Position numbers and translations under genes: made by a program. Of a stretch of DNA of 64,000 nucleotides, positions 38,301 through 51,399 are shown one piece after another. Source of the stretch: Thermothelomyces thermophilus ATCC 42464 (lineage: Eukaryota; Ascomycota; Sordariomycetes; Sordariales; Chaetomiaceae); the NCBI RefSeq assembly GCF_000226095.1, contig NC_016478.1, forward strand, positions 248,001 to 312,000, given 5' to 3'. A model generated the notes under the pieces. That model was not told the DNA's origin, did not search any database, and saw nothing but the letters and a program-made list of their open reading frames with translations. Numbering within the stretch: the first letter of the stretch is position 1; every line of letters begins with the position of its first letter.

Positions 38301-39518
38301 GGCGGGAGAGTATATACTACCAATTTCGATTCTCCTAGCCCTGAGGCAGTGGGGTTTTATAGTTATATAGAGGTAGGATAGATTGTAGACGACTGATACC
38401 TAAGGAATCGAAAGACCTGGACCTAATGTTCTATTCCTCTAGGAACAAATCGAATAGTATTGTAACAAAGTTTTCCGGCTTAATATAGAACTATATAAAT
38501 AGGATAAACGCTTGATTTAACTTACCTAGTAGAGTAATAAGATAAGGGACAAAATAAGGGAACTCTAACGTATTATAGAAACTATTAGAGGGGAATACCC
38601 TATGATATACGATAGGTCTGATAGCTATACTAAGTATTTTGACGATTAGTAACTTAGCTATAATATATGGAACCCTAAGTACTAGTTTATATATACAAAC
38701 CGTAGAAAAGATAAATATATATAGGAAAACTACTAGAAGAAATACTCCTACCTTAGCATTAGAGTACCTATAGTCTATATATAGTAGGAAGGATTTAGAA
38801 AAGAATTCTAATACCTTCTAGGCGACACTACACGACTATACCTGCGATATAAGGCATATATATAGGTGCCTTGGTTCTAGTATATAGTATACAAATGCCG
38901 ATATTACTTTTATGACAAATTCGAAAATAATCACTAGCCAACCTAACAAGGAAATGAGGATAGAAGCCTCTGCCCTATAGAATAGGTCTATGATATAGGA
39001 AACAGAGCGGCCGAATTGCTCTAGAAAATCGAAGCCTGCGATCTAGAAGGCATTATAGTAATACTAAAACGAGCCTAGCCTAGGTACTGTAGAACAGGAC
39101 GAGATATATAGGACTCGTGCCAAAGTAACGACTACCTCTATTACGCGGACGAAAAGAAATCGCGGATCTAAGAGCTTCAGATGAAGCTATAGTACGTACA
39201 ATGGAAAGCAGAATAGACCTAATAGTAGGAAGCTACTAGTACTCAATGGCTTATAGAAATAAGTACGATCGACAAAGCTACTATTAGCCAAACAACCGAA
39301 GAGGTTAGTACTAACCTAGGAAATGGGTTAAGGCCCTTCGAGGGGCCTGAAAACCATTAACACCTATATAGCGGCGAGTAGTAACGTAGTATAGGAGGAA
39401 CTAGCGTAAGAAACCACTATATCGAGACCTCCTAGCAGAAACATAGGAAATCGCTGTAATCTTTAGACGACAGCAGTAAGACAAGCGACTATAGATAATA
39501 GTATAATAGAGATAGCAT

Positions 39519-42500
39519 GAAATGCTTGTACTAGTAGACAGTAGAGTAGAGATAAACCTGATTTTGCCGACGCTTATAAATTAGCTATAGATACCCTAGA
39601 GAATAAAGCAAAAGTATAGCATAGTCAAAGGGCTATTTCCAATATAATAGATATATAAGGAGACCGAACTAATCGATATTACTATAGTAGGGAGAACTAT
39701 AGTAGTCGTATTTAGTATTATAAATATAGGTAATAATAAAGATATAATATTAGGATTACTATAGTATAAAAATTATAACCTAGATATTAGCTAGAAAAAT
39801 AGTAGCTACCTATAACCCTAAATGGAGTTGTATTTGACTAGCAAGATAGGGAGCGTACAAGGATCACGAGCAGACAATGCTCAAGGAAAGGCATATCCTA
39901 TAGATCTACTATAAGAGACGAATAGTAGTAGGTAGACTACTATAGACTCTAGAAGAAGCGGTATAATAACACCAACATTATAATAAGAGGAACGAGCTAA
40001 ACCGCCGATAGCTATTCTCTCCATTGACAAATACGGAGCACTATAACTAGAGCAGTAGGTTAAGACAAGAGAAATTGCTAATATCGCTATAGATAGAACC
40101 AAGTTCGTATACTATTAGAAAACCGAGAAACGAGACAAGACTAGGAAAGTACTAGAGGAATACGAAGAATACCTAGCATTCGAACCGAAGCATCTAGAAG
40201 GATTACCGGAGCACAGCCTATAGGATCATAAGATCAAGCTTAAGGAAAGAGCATGACTAAAGTTCTTTAAGATTTACTATACGAGCTAGATATAGAATGA
40301 AGAACTTAAGCGATACTTAGAGGAGAACCTTCGAAGAGAATATATCTGCCTGTCAATATTGCTAGTAGGCTACCTAATCCTATTTATACCTAAGAAAAAC
40401 AGAAAGCTATAGTTATATGTCGACTATTAGTAACTTAACGAACAGACCGTGAAAAACCGATACCTGTTACTGCTAATCTCACGGCTCCGAGATTAGTTAG
40501 CAAGAGCCTAATATTTCACGTGTCTTGACTTGCCATCGGCCTATAACTATATATAGATCAAAGAAGGCGACGAGTAGAAAACGGCCTTTAGGATACCCTA
40601 TAGCTACTATAAGTACCTCGTCATGCCATTTAGACTTATAAACGCGCTAGCAACGTTCTAAGCCCTAATTAATCAAGCTATCTACCCCTTTCTTAACAAA
40701 TTTGTAGTATATTATCTTAATAATATACTTATCTTCTCCAAGACAATAGACAAACACTAGAAGTATATAAGAGTAGTACTAGATACGTTATATATGTATA
40801 AGCTATTAGTTAATAAAGAAAAGAATAAATTCTATATTAGGAAAATAGTATTTTTAGGATATGAAATATCCCTAGGACAAATCCGGATAGAACCCTTAAA
40901 AGTTAAAGCTATCAAGGATTAGCTACAACCGATATTAGTCATAGAAGTACGAAGTTTTATTAGGTTTACAAACTTCTACTAGATGTTTATTAGGAACTTT
41001 AGAGCAATCGTACAACCTTTGTACAAACTTACTAGGAAGAACGCTAAATTCTAATAGGAAGAGTAATACGAGCAAGTATTTATATAGATCCGTGACGCTA
41101 TTACTAAAGATCTAGTATTAGTATTGCTAGACCCTAAAAAGCCATTTGAGGTAGAAACGGACGCTTTAGACTATGCCATCGGAGGATAGTTAGGACAACG
41201 AGACAAACAAAGGAAGCTATACCCTATAGCCTTCTTTTTAAAGAAGCTCAATAGACTACATCTTAATTATCTAATCTATAACAAGGAACTACTTACGATT
41301 ATCGAAGCTTTTAAGGAATAACGACTATACCTTAGTGGCACGATCGAACTAGTATAAGTATATACGGATCATAAGAATTTACGGTACTTTATAACGATAA
41401 AGGAGCTTAATAGACGACAAATACGATAGGTAGAATTCCTTATAGAATTTAATTTTGAGATCTGCTATAAGAAGGGCAAAGAGAACGTATAAGCAGATGC
41501 CTTAAGCCGACGAATAGATCATATAGAAGGATAAACAGAAATAACGCCACTGTTATTTAAGGAATAAATAGATGGAACGCTATATCACGAAACGTAGATA
41601 CCTATAGAAGATGACCTACTTGACTCGTTCCTAGAATATTACGTAATCTTTCGAGAAGAAAGGACTAATAAGGCATAGTATCAAGTAATACCTAGACTAG
41701 TAGTACCTAACGGAGTGGAAGAAAAAGATAGGAAACTCTAGTACCGAGGCAACGCGTATATTTACAACGGGGATTAATAGCTACAAATGATTTAAGAAGT
41801 CTATAAATCGAAACTTAGAGGATATAAAGGAGTCACGAAGACTATCGTACAAGTCAAAAAATACTACGACTTTCTATAGTTAATGACACGAGTTAAGGAA
41901 GTCATATAGAGCTGTGACATCTGTAATCGAAGCAAAACGGCACGATATAAGCCGTATAGGCTACTTCAGCTACTGCTAACAGCTAACAAACTATAGAGTT
42001 TAGTTATAATAGACTTTATTACGAAACTGCTAGAATCTAAGGATACGGCTATAGGGGTAATCTATAATAGTATTCTTACTATAGTAGATCGCCTAACTAA
42101 ATAGGTATACTTCTTTCCCTATAAGGAGTCCTAGATAGTAGAACAGTTAGTAGATATAATCTATTAGCAAGTCGTATTAGTATACGCTTAGCTATAGGAA
42201 TAGATTACTAATAGAGATACCAAGTTCGTATTAAAGTTCTAGCAAGCGTTAATATAATAATTAGGCGTCAATAGCAAGCTATTAACGGCATATTACCTAC
42301 AGACTGACAGATAAATAGAGCGACTAAACCAAGTTATCAAGTAGTACCTCTATTCTTACGTTAACTACTAGCAAGACGACTAGGTCATACTATTACTAAT
42401 AGTATAACTTGCTTACAATATAACGCTAATAGAAATAACCAAAGTTATACCATTCTTCACGAACTATAGATATAAAGCAGACCTTAGGCAAGGACTAGAG

Positions 42501-43090
42501 GTTATAGTGCTAAGAGTAGTAGTTAAAGTAGAACAAATATATATACTATATAAGAAGCTCAAAAAAGAACTCGAGTTTGTCAAAACCAAAATAAAGAACT
42601 ACTACGACAAACATAAGCTCGAGGGACCTCGCCTAGAGAGGGGAGACAAAGTCTACCTAATCGTACGAAACCTATAAACCAAACGACTAAGCATAAAGCT
42701 AGACTTTAAAAAGGTCAGACCTTTCATTATCAAAGAACGAATTTCGACATCTAACTACTAACTATTATTACCGCCATCTATACGATTATAGACGGATGTT
42801 TTTCATATTTCACTTCTCGAACTAGCGCCGAAGAACGCCGAAATCGCTATAAACATCAAAGCAAAGAACAAAGAGGAAGAATAGGATATCAAAGAAATTC
42901 TAGATTTATATATTATCAATAAGGAACTATAGTATCTAGTTAAATAGCTTAATTTTAGACTAAAAGATAACTTATAGGAACTAGTCAAGAATTTAAACTA
43001 CCCTAAGAAACTAGAATAGTTCTACTAGTAAAACCCGGATTAACTAAAGGAAAACCTAGGACAGAACTAAAGACGGCGCCCTAGTCAATA
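39519..43090 (+). pseudogene. pol relic of G1: PR, RT, RNase H, IN, chromodomain
   Basis: Protease near 39535 reads L-V-D-S-R-V-E-I-N-L-I (Gly of D-S-G lost). RT runs from about 40.35 kb; its catalytic box is Y-L-N-N at about 40714-40725 instead of Y-L-D-D. RNase H holds F-E-V-E-T-D-A near 41.15 kb and H-K-N-L-R-Y-F. Integrase has C-D-I-C of the zinc region near 41912, V-I-I-D-F near 42.0 kb, N-R-D-T-K-F near 42.21 kb and Q-T-D-R-x-I-E-R near 42.30 kb. A chromodomain follows at 42.89-43.02 kb (Y-L-V-K-x-L-N-F, then E-L-V-K-N-L). Many TAG/TAA stops mark it as dead. Confidence 0.85.
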
Positions 43091-43648
43091 ATATTGACGG
43101 CATCATTAATCTGTGACAAGGGCATAGTAGGCGCCTCTTACCGCTCTTACCGCTTAACCTCCTCTAACTCGTCTAAGGTCAACAGACCACGCGCCACCAT
43201 ATCGGCACCTTTCTCTACTAAAAACTCCTTCTATTAACGAAGATGCCAGAGCCGCGCAAGCTTTTCGGATAACTTGTGCTAGGCTTCTTCTAGACGGTGT
43301 TAGGATTTATCTAGCTTAAGTTTAGTATGACGTTTAGTATCCTTGATACGATACTACTCTTAGAGAATACGATCTACTAGAGCAAACATTAGGAATTATA
43401 TTCAAAAAAAAAAAAAGAAGAAAAAAGAAGACGTGCTTATAAGAAGAAAGTAATATACCAGAGCTATTATAAGAATAACCTTGACAAATATAGGCTTCGT
43501 AATACTTTGTATACGCGATTATTTTGCAGACAAGGCCTTACGACACGTACCAAGAGCAAGGTATAACGACAAAACCGTTCTTAGCAATATTTTAAGCAAG
43601 GGAAGTATAGTAATGTACAGAATGTAACTTCCGTTTCTCTATCGGCAT
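43003..43648 (-). pseudogene. Convergent ORF of G1 with Zn2Cys6-like N-terminus
   Basis: Lies between pol and the 3' LTR on the opposite strand, overlapping the end of the chromodomain sequence. It starts at the ATG of 43648 (MPIEKRKLHS). Residues 39-70 have C or its RIP product Tyr with the spacing x2, x6, x8, x2, x6 of a fungal binuclear zinc cluster: C-S-W-Y, then C after six, then Tyr at the last three sites. An apparent intron with a poly-T tract separates this from a coiled-coil-like part (43389 downwards: RIKDTKRHTKLKLDKS, then KLSEKLARLWHLR, GADMVARGLLTLDELEEV). G2 carries the homologous ORF. Not known to me as a named retrotransposon gene. Confidence 0.65.
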
Positions 43649-43775
43649 TTTGTCAACATGGTAACCACAACGTAGAAATAGGAAGAATATAGTACTCACA
43701 AGCGAAGGGTTGTTAGCGCTATTTGAAACAGCCTAAGAGGGCTTTCAGGTCGAAAGCCTTAAAGGAGGGGCATCG

Positions 43776-44229
43776 TATCACGGATAAGCATATAGACGGC
43801 CCGGCAGGCTGTAGCCAGGACACGGGACATTCTGATAGCTAATCACTTGACGGACCAATCAGAAGATTATTATTGCCAAGACTAAGGTCTTCACTAGTAA
43901 TAATAATATATTACCGTCGATAACGCGGAATCACGGAGTAAAAGGAGAAATAGTACTAGTAATAACTATTGAAGAAGGATAGATAATTGTATATATATAG
44001 CTAGCTAGTCACTCGTTATAGTAGACTCTAGGAGTTTACTAGTGATAGTAACCTAACCTACAATCACAAGTACTTATACCAAGTATTACTAACTATTATA
44101 GGAGACAACCCTAGTGTTGTTATAAACCTTTTGGCTTTACCGAATCCCTTAGACGACTTGTACGCTTGTCCTGCTTAGTTTACCTCTGTCTGAACCCTTT
44201 TAGAAGAAGTCTGAGCTAGGTTCGTTACA
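43776..44229 (+). repeat. 3' LTR of G1
   Basis: Preceded directly by the purine tract AAAGGAGGGG; begins TATCACGG and ends TTCGTTACA, followed by AAATC. Full-length match to the 5' LTR. Confidence 0.95.
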
Positions 44230-45554
44230 AAATCTGACTATTACCTATAGGCCCTGAATATCTCCCTCTAGGGGACTAATAGACCTATATTAGCTAGTAA
44301 AGGATAGGACTAGAAGAGTCTAAATAAGGAGGTTATATAGGCTAAGGTAGCCTACCTCTTACTCTAACTTAGTAAGTAGGTATCGGCCCTAGCTAGGCCT
44401 ATCTTCTAGGGCCTAGGGGAGCTTCTATAGGCCTTTAATAGGCTTATAGAGGCCTTTAAGGAAATAGTTACGGTCTTGGCTCTAGTAAAGAAGGCTGGTA
44501 TAGGCGGTAAGCGAGCTCGATAGTAGATAAAGGAGGTTCGAGAGGCCTAGAAGAGGGCTAAGGAGGTAGAGAGGGCCTATAAGGGTACCCTAAACCCTTA
44601 TATATAAGAGGTACTTTAGTAGGCTCATAAGATTAGGCTAAGATTATTATAGCTATAAAGACTAAGAGCTAGAGAGCTATATTATAGGAGGTAATTAACC
44701 GGCTAGACCTATTATAAAGGCTAGAGTAATAGGTAAGGCTATAAAGCTACCTACTAGTCAACCTTTTAAAGCTTTTAGCCTTTAAAGAAAGGCTTATAAC
44801 CTACTAATAGAAGGTTAAAGCGTTAGCTAATAAGTTCTTTCCAAACCTAGAAGTAGACCTATCGGATATTAACAACCTAGAATTAAATGACTACTAGGAG
44901 CTGAAGTTTAAAGTAAGCTAGGAGGTTATAATAAATAAAGTTAGGGTAGTACTAGCTAGAGCGGCCCTATAGAAAGCCCTAGGGGAGAACCTCCTCCTTA
45001 TAAATCTACTAAAGGCCTATAGGTAGCTACTCTACTAGATATTAGCTATACTAGCCTTAGAGAGCCTATAGCTTAGCTATTTCTTAGCCTAGTTTAAAAG
45101 GGCTAAGATAGTAATCTTCTATAAGCCTAGCAAATCCCTATAGGCCTACTTTACCCTAGGTAACTATAGGCCTATAGTACTCCTACTAATAGTAGGCAAG
45201 GTACTAGAGGCTATAGTTACCTATAAGGTAATAGCTATTATAAAGGCCTATAGGCTTCTCCTAGCTAAGTAGATAGATAACTAGGAATATAGGTCTATAG
45301 AGCTAGCCATTTAGCTTATTATAACCTAGGTCTAGGAGGCTTAAAGGTATAAGGTAGCTACTTTTCTTCTATAGCTTAATATCTTAAGGGCTTTTAATAC
45401 TATTAATTATACCTAGCTATTAGATACTTTATAGAGCTAAGGCTTCCTAAAGTAAGTAGTAGTCTAGGTTAGGGAGTAGCTATAGGATAAGGTAGCTATC
45501 CTTTACTTTAATAACTAGGAAATAGAGGATATAATAATAAAGGCTAGGGTCCTA

Positions 45555-45976
45555 TGTAACGAACCCAACCCAGACTTCTTCTAAAAGGGTTCAGACAAAG
45601 TTAGGTAAAGCGGGACAAGCGTACAGGTCGTCTAAGGGATTCGGTAAAGCCAAAGGGTTCACAATAACACTAGAGTTGTCTCTCATAGTAGTCAACGATG
45701 CTTAGTATAAGTACTGTAATTATAGGTTGCTATCACTAGTGAACTCCCAGAGTCTACCGTAACGAGTGACTATCTATATATATATATAATCCCAGGATCA
45801 CTCTTCACTTAGTGATCCTTTGCTGTTAGGATTACAGCTATATTAGTGATCCTATGATGTATAGATTACTTTGCTAAGCGTGATCCTTTCCTAATTGGTC
45901 CATTCGTGCCTGCTGTCCTATTGGCCTGCCGAGAAAGGCAGCTTAGGCAGCGTCCTATATATATATTTCTGTGATA
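45555..45976 (-). repeat. 3' LTR of G2 (left)
   Basis: Starts TGTAACGAACC and ends CTGTGATA; the next bases TAATGCCTCTCCTTTAAGG are the complement of the polypurine tract. It contains several GTGATCCT-like words within 45800-45900. Confidence 0.95.
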
Positions 45977-46099
45977 TAATGCCTCTCCTTTAAGGCTTTC
46001 GACCTAAAAGCCTATCTTAGGCCATTTTAAATAGCGCTAATACCCCTAAGTAAGTTATATCCTGTTTTTCCCCTTTTTCTTCTATATATTACTAATAAT

Positions 46100-46731
46100 A
46101 TGCCTTATATAGTGAAGCGTTCGATAAAAAGGTCTATAAAAACCGAGGAGCGTATTGCCCTAGCTACTACTATTAATAAGCTAGGGTTTAAAGTGATGCC
46201 TTATTCCTATTGTTTTTCTTATAGCCTCTATTGCCGTATAATAGAGAGCTCTTCTTATTATAGTGAATACATTCGTCATAGGAGGTTATATAACGGTTCT
46301 AAGGTTCCAGTCTTATCTTGTCTATGTTCCCTTATTAGTATATTTTTCCTATACTAACTTCTATAGTGTCCTATATTGTAGACAAGTCAAAGCGCCTCGA
46401 CCAATTAGAACAAGATGCTAAAGAGGCTCTCTATACCAATCGCGATTCGTTAGTAAAAGTGTAACGTCATCTAGACAAGTCTCTAGCTCGTTTAGACCGT
46501 ATTCGTCGTTAGAAGCGATCGTTGTTGTCTCGAGGGTCAGAGATGGTTCGCCGGGGTCTTACGTCTTTAGATAAATTAGAAGAGGTAGGGTAGTAGGAAT
46601 CGGAGGCGGTTCTAGGTATATAGCTTAATGGTAGTATTAATGTTGTTAACTAGGGTGCTGTCTTCGATTCTATCCTGGTTTTGCCTTTAGTCAATCTAGG
46701 TTCTGCTGGTAGAACTGTTCTAGTTTCTTAG
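46100..46731 (+). pseudogene. Convergent ORF of G2 with Zn2Cys6-like N-terminus
   Basis: Runs opposite to pol, next to the 3' LTR. ATG at 46100 follows a pyrimidine-rich leader (TTTTTCCCCTTTTTCTTC). The first exon stays open for 85 codons. Its Cys/Tyr pattern Y-S-Y-C, six residues, C, eight, Y, two, Y, six, Y has the same spacing as in G1. An intron seems to end at 46381 (ATACTAACT branch, TTGTAG acceptor). The second part reads DKSKRLDQLEQDAKEAL, then ARLDRIRR, GSEMVRRGLTSLDKLEEV and GAVFDSILVLP, a heptad-rich helix. The end at 46731 overlaps the end of pol on the other strand. Decayed but alignable with G1 from end to end. Confidence 0.7.
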
Positions 46732-46739
46732 GGCAGTTT

Positions 46740-49700
46740 AGGTTCTTAACTAGTTCCTATAAGTTATCTTCTAATCTGAAATCGAGCTATTTAATTAGAT
46801 ACTATAGTTCCCTATTAATAGTATATAAATCTAGAATTTCTTCGACGTCCTATTCTTCTTCTTCGTCCTTTACTTCGATATTTATAGCGATTTTGGCATT
46901 CTTTAGTGCTAGTTCGAGAAGTGAAATATAAAAAACATCTATCTATAGTTATATAGATAATAGTAACGATAGTTAGTAATTAGATATCGAAATTCGTTCT
47001 TTAATAACGAAAGGTCTAACCTTTTTAAAGTCTAGCTTTGTACTTAGTCGTTTGGTTTGTAAGTTTCGTACGATTGGGTAGACTTTGTCTTCCTTCTCTA
47101 GGTAAGGTCCCTTGAGCCTATGTTTATTATAGTAGTTCTTTATTCTAGTCTTGATAAACTCGAGTTCCTTTTTGAGCTTCTTATATAGTACGTACATTTG
47201 TTCCGCTTTGACTACTACTCTTAGTACTATGACCTTTGGTCTTTGCCTAAGGTCTACTTTATATCTGTAGTTTGCGAAGAACGGTATAACTTTAGTCGTT
47301 TTTATTGGCGTTATATTATAAGCGAGTTATACTATTAGTAATAGTATAATCTAGTTATCTTACTAGTAATTAACGTAAGAACGGAGATATTACTTAATAA
47401 CTTAGTTTAGTCGCTCTATTTGTCTGTTGGTCTATAGGTAATATACTATTAATAGCTTACTATTAACGCCTAATCGTTATATTAACGCTTACTAGAACTT
47501 TAATACAAACTTAGTATCTCTGTCGGTAATCTATTCTTATAGCTAAGTATATACTAATATAACTTGCCGATAGATTATATCTACTAACTGTTCTACTATC
47601 TAGGACTCCTTATAGGGAAAGAAGTATACCTATTTAGTTAGGTAATTTACTATAATAAGAATACTATTATAGATTACTCCTATAGCTATATCCTTAGATT
47701 CTAGTAGCTTTATAATAAAGTCTATTATAACTAAACTCTATAGTTTGTCAGCTATTAGTAATAGCTAAAGTAGCCTATATGGCTTATATCGTACCGTTTT
47801 GCTTCGATTATAGATGTTATAGCTCTATATAACTTCCTTAACCTATATCGTTAACTATAGAAAGTTATAATATTTCTTAACTTATATAATAGTCTTTATA
47901 ACTCCTTTATATCCTCCGAGTTTCGACTTATAAAGTTCTTAAATCATCTATAGCTATTGATCCTAGTTATAGATATATACTTTGCCTTAGTACTAGAGTT
48001 TCCTATCTCTTTCTTCTACTCCATTAGGTACTAGTAGTCTAGGTGCTACTTAGTACTATACCTTGTTAATCCTTTCTTCTTAAAAGATTATATAGCATTC
48101 TAGGAACAAGTTAAGTAGATTATCTTCTACGGGTGTCTACGTTTCGTAATGTAGCGTTCTGTCTGTTCGTTCCTTAAATAACGGTAGTGTTATTTCTGTT
48201 TATCCTTCTATATAATCTGTTCGTCGGCTTAAGATATCCGCTTATACGTTCTCTTTGCCCTTCTTATAGCGGATCTCAAAGTTAAATTCTACGAGGAATT
48301 CTGCCTATTATATTTGTCGTCCGTTAAGCTCCTTCGTCGTCGTAAAGTATCGTAAATTCTTATAATCTATATATACTTATACCGGTTTAATCATACTACT
48401 AAGGTATAGTTACTATTCCTTAAAAGCTTTAATAATTATAAGTAGTTCCTTATTATAGATTGGATAATTAAAATATAGTCTATTAAGCTTCTTTAAAAAG
48501 AAGGCTATAGGATATAGCTTTCCTTATTTGTCTTGTTATCCTAATTGTCCTCCGATAGCGTAGTCTAAAGCGTCCGTTTCTACCTCGAATAGCTTCTTAG
48601 GATCTAGTAATACTAGTACTAGATCTTTGGTAATGGCGTCGTAGATCTATATAAATGCTTACTTATACTATTTTTCCTATTAGAATTTAGTGTTCTTCTT
48701 AGTAAGTTCGTATAAAGGTTGTATAATCGCTCCAAAGTTCCTAATAAACATTTGGTAGAAGTTTACAAATCCGATAAAGCTTTATATTTCTATTACTAAT
48801 GTTAGTTATAGCTATTCCTTAATGGCTTTAACCTTTAAAGGTTCTATTCGAATTTGTCCTGGGGATATTTCGTATCTTAGAAATACTATTTTCCTAACGT
48901 AGAATTCGCTCTTTTCCTTGTTAACTGATAGTTTATATATATATAGCGTGTCTAGCACTGCTTTTACATACTTCTGGTATTTATCTATTATCTTAGAGAA
49001 GATAAGTATATCATCAAAATAATATATCGTAAATTTGTCGAGAAAGGGTCGGATAGCTTGATTAATTAGGGCTTAGAACGTTACTAGCGCGTTCGTAAGT
49101 CCGAATAGCATAATAAGGTACTTGTAATAGCTATAGGGTATCCTAAAGGCTGTTTTTTACTCGTCGCCTTCTTTGATCTATATATAGTTATAGGCTAATG
49201 GCAAGTCAAGACACGTAAAATATTAGGCTCCTGCTAACTAATCTCGAAGCTATAAGATTAGTAGTAATAGGTATCGATTTTTCACGGTCTATTCGTTAAG
49301 TTACCGATAGTTAATATATAATCGTAGCTTTCCGTCTTTCTTAGGTATAAATAGGATTAGGTAGCCTATTAGCGATATCGATAGGCAGATATATCCTCTT
49401 CGAAGGTTTTCCTCTAAATATTACTTAAATTCTTCGTTCTAAGTCTAGCTTATATAATAGATCTTAAAGAACTTTAGTTATACTCCTTCCTTAAGCTTAA
49501 TCTCATAATCCTATAGGCTATATTCTAGTAATCCTTCTAGATATTTCGGTTCAAATACTAGGTATCTTTCGTATTCCTTCGGTACTTCCCTAGTCTTATC
49601 TTACTTCTTGGTTTTCTAATAGTATACAAACTTAGTTCTATCTATAGCGATGCTAGCAATTTCTCTTATCTTAACCTACTACTCTAATTATAGTGCTCTA

Positions 49701-50200
49701 TATTTATTAATAGAGAGAATAGCTATTAGCGATTTAGCTTGTTCTTCCTATTATAACGTCGGTATCGTTATACCGCTTCTTCTAGAGTCTATAGTAGTCT
49801 GCCTACTATTGTCCGTCTCTTGTGGTAGATCTATAGGATATACCTTCCCCTAAGCATTGTCTGCTTACGATCCTTACGTACTCCCTATCTTGCTAGTCAA
49901 ATATAACTCCATTTAGGGTCGTAGGTAGCTACTATTCTTCTAGCTAATATCTAGGTTATAATCTTTATACTATAGTAACCCTAATATTATATCTTTGTTA
50001 TTACCTATATCTATAATACTAAATATGACTACTATAGTCTTCCCTATTATAGTAATATCGATCGGTTTAGTCTCCTTATATACCTATTATATCGGAAATA
50101 GCCCTTTGACTATACTATGCTTCTGCTTCATTCTCTAAGGTATCTGTAGCTAATTTACAAATATTGGCAAAATTAGGTTTATCTCTGCTCCACTATCCAC
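46740..50200 (-). pseudogene. pol relic of G2
   Basis: Complement of G1 pol with the same domain order. RT keeps its catalytic box as Y-F-D-D (complement of 49010-49030), unlike the Y-L-N-N of G1. Integrase, RNase H and chromodomain are recognisable but interrupted by TAG/TAA. Confidence 0.8.
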
Positions 50201-51399
50201 TAATACAAGCATTTCGTGCTATTTCCATTATACTATTATCTATAATCACTTATCTTACCGCTATCGTCTAAAGATTATAGCAATTTCCTATATTTCTACC
50301 GGGAGGTCTCGATATAGTAGTCTCTTATGCTAGTTCCTCCTATACTACACTACTACTCGCTACTATATAGGCATTAATAGTTTCTAGACCCTTCGAAGGG
50401 CCTTAACCTGTTTCCTAGGTTAGTACTAACCTCTTTGGTTATTTAGCTAATAGCGGCTTCGTCGATCGTACTTATTTCCGTAAGCTATTAAATGCTTACG
50501 GCTTCTTACTATTAAGTCTGTTCTGCTTTTCGTTATATATGCTATAGCTTCATCTAAAGCTCCTAAATTTACGATTTCTTTTCGTCCGTATAATAGAGGC
50601 AATCGTTGCTCTAGCACAAGTCCTATGTATCTTGTCCCGTTCTATAGTACCTAGGCTAGGCTTGTCTTAGAACTATCGTAATACCTTCTAGATTACGGGC
50701 TTCGATCTTTTAGAGCAATTTGGCCGCTCTATTTCCTATATTATAGACCTATTCTATAGGGTATAAGCTTCTATCCCTATTTTCCTATTAGGTCGGCTAA
50801 TAATTATTTTTAAATTTATTATAGAAGTAATATTAGTATTTGTATATTATATACTAGAACTAGGGCACTTATATATATATCTTATATTAAGGGTATAGTT
50901 ATATAGCGTCGCCTAAGAGGTATTAGAATTCTTTCCCAAATCCTTCCTACTATATATAGACTATAGGTACCTTGATGCTAAGGTAGGAATATTTCTTCTA
51001 ATAGCTTTCTTATATACGTTTGTCTTTTCTATGGTTCGTATATATAAACTAATACTCTAGGTTCTATATGTCGTTACTAAGTTACTAGTCGTTAAGGTAC
51101 TCGGTATAGCTATTAGGCCTATTATATATCATAGGCTATTCTCCTTTAATAGTTTCTATAATATATTAGAGTTCCCTTATCTTATCCCTTATCTTGTCGC
51201 TCTACTAGGTAAGTCGAGTCAAGCATCTATCCCGTTCGCGTAGTTTTATATTAAGCCAGAAAACTTCGTTACAGTACCATTTAATTCGTTCCTAGAGGAA
51301 TAGAACATTAGGTCTAGGTCTTTCGATTCCTTAGGTATTAGTTATCTATAATCTATCCCGTTTCCATATAACTATAAAACCTTACTACCTTAAGGCTAA

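Larger units (their letters stand above)
36614..44234 (+). mobile_element. Gypsy G1 (family X chromovirus), full length with AAATC duplication
   Basis: Complete nested Ty3/Gypsy element, 36619-44229 (7.6 kb), with target-site repeats AAATC at 36614-36618 and 44230-44234. LTRs are 453 and 454 bp. The order is LTR, gag, protease-RT-RNase H-integrase-chromodomain, convergent ORF, polypurine tract (AAAGGAGGGG, 43761-43770), LTR. LINE B carries the empty site (GGAAATCCGACTAC, near 62927), which confirms the borders. RIP is lighter than in the host LINE: LTRs and parts of pol keep CpA. Confidence 0.95.

Noticed and set aside
39881-40102. Open frame on the (-) strand inside G1, with a similar one at 49650-49853 (+) in G2
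   Set aside because: Both are the antisense of the same pol segment (between protease and RT). They are alike only because pol is alike. RIP creates fewer stops in this antisense frame; there is no sign of a gene.
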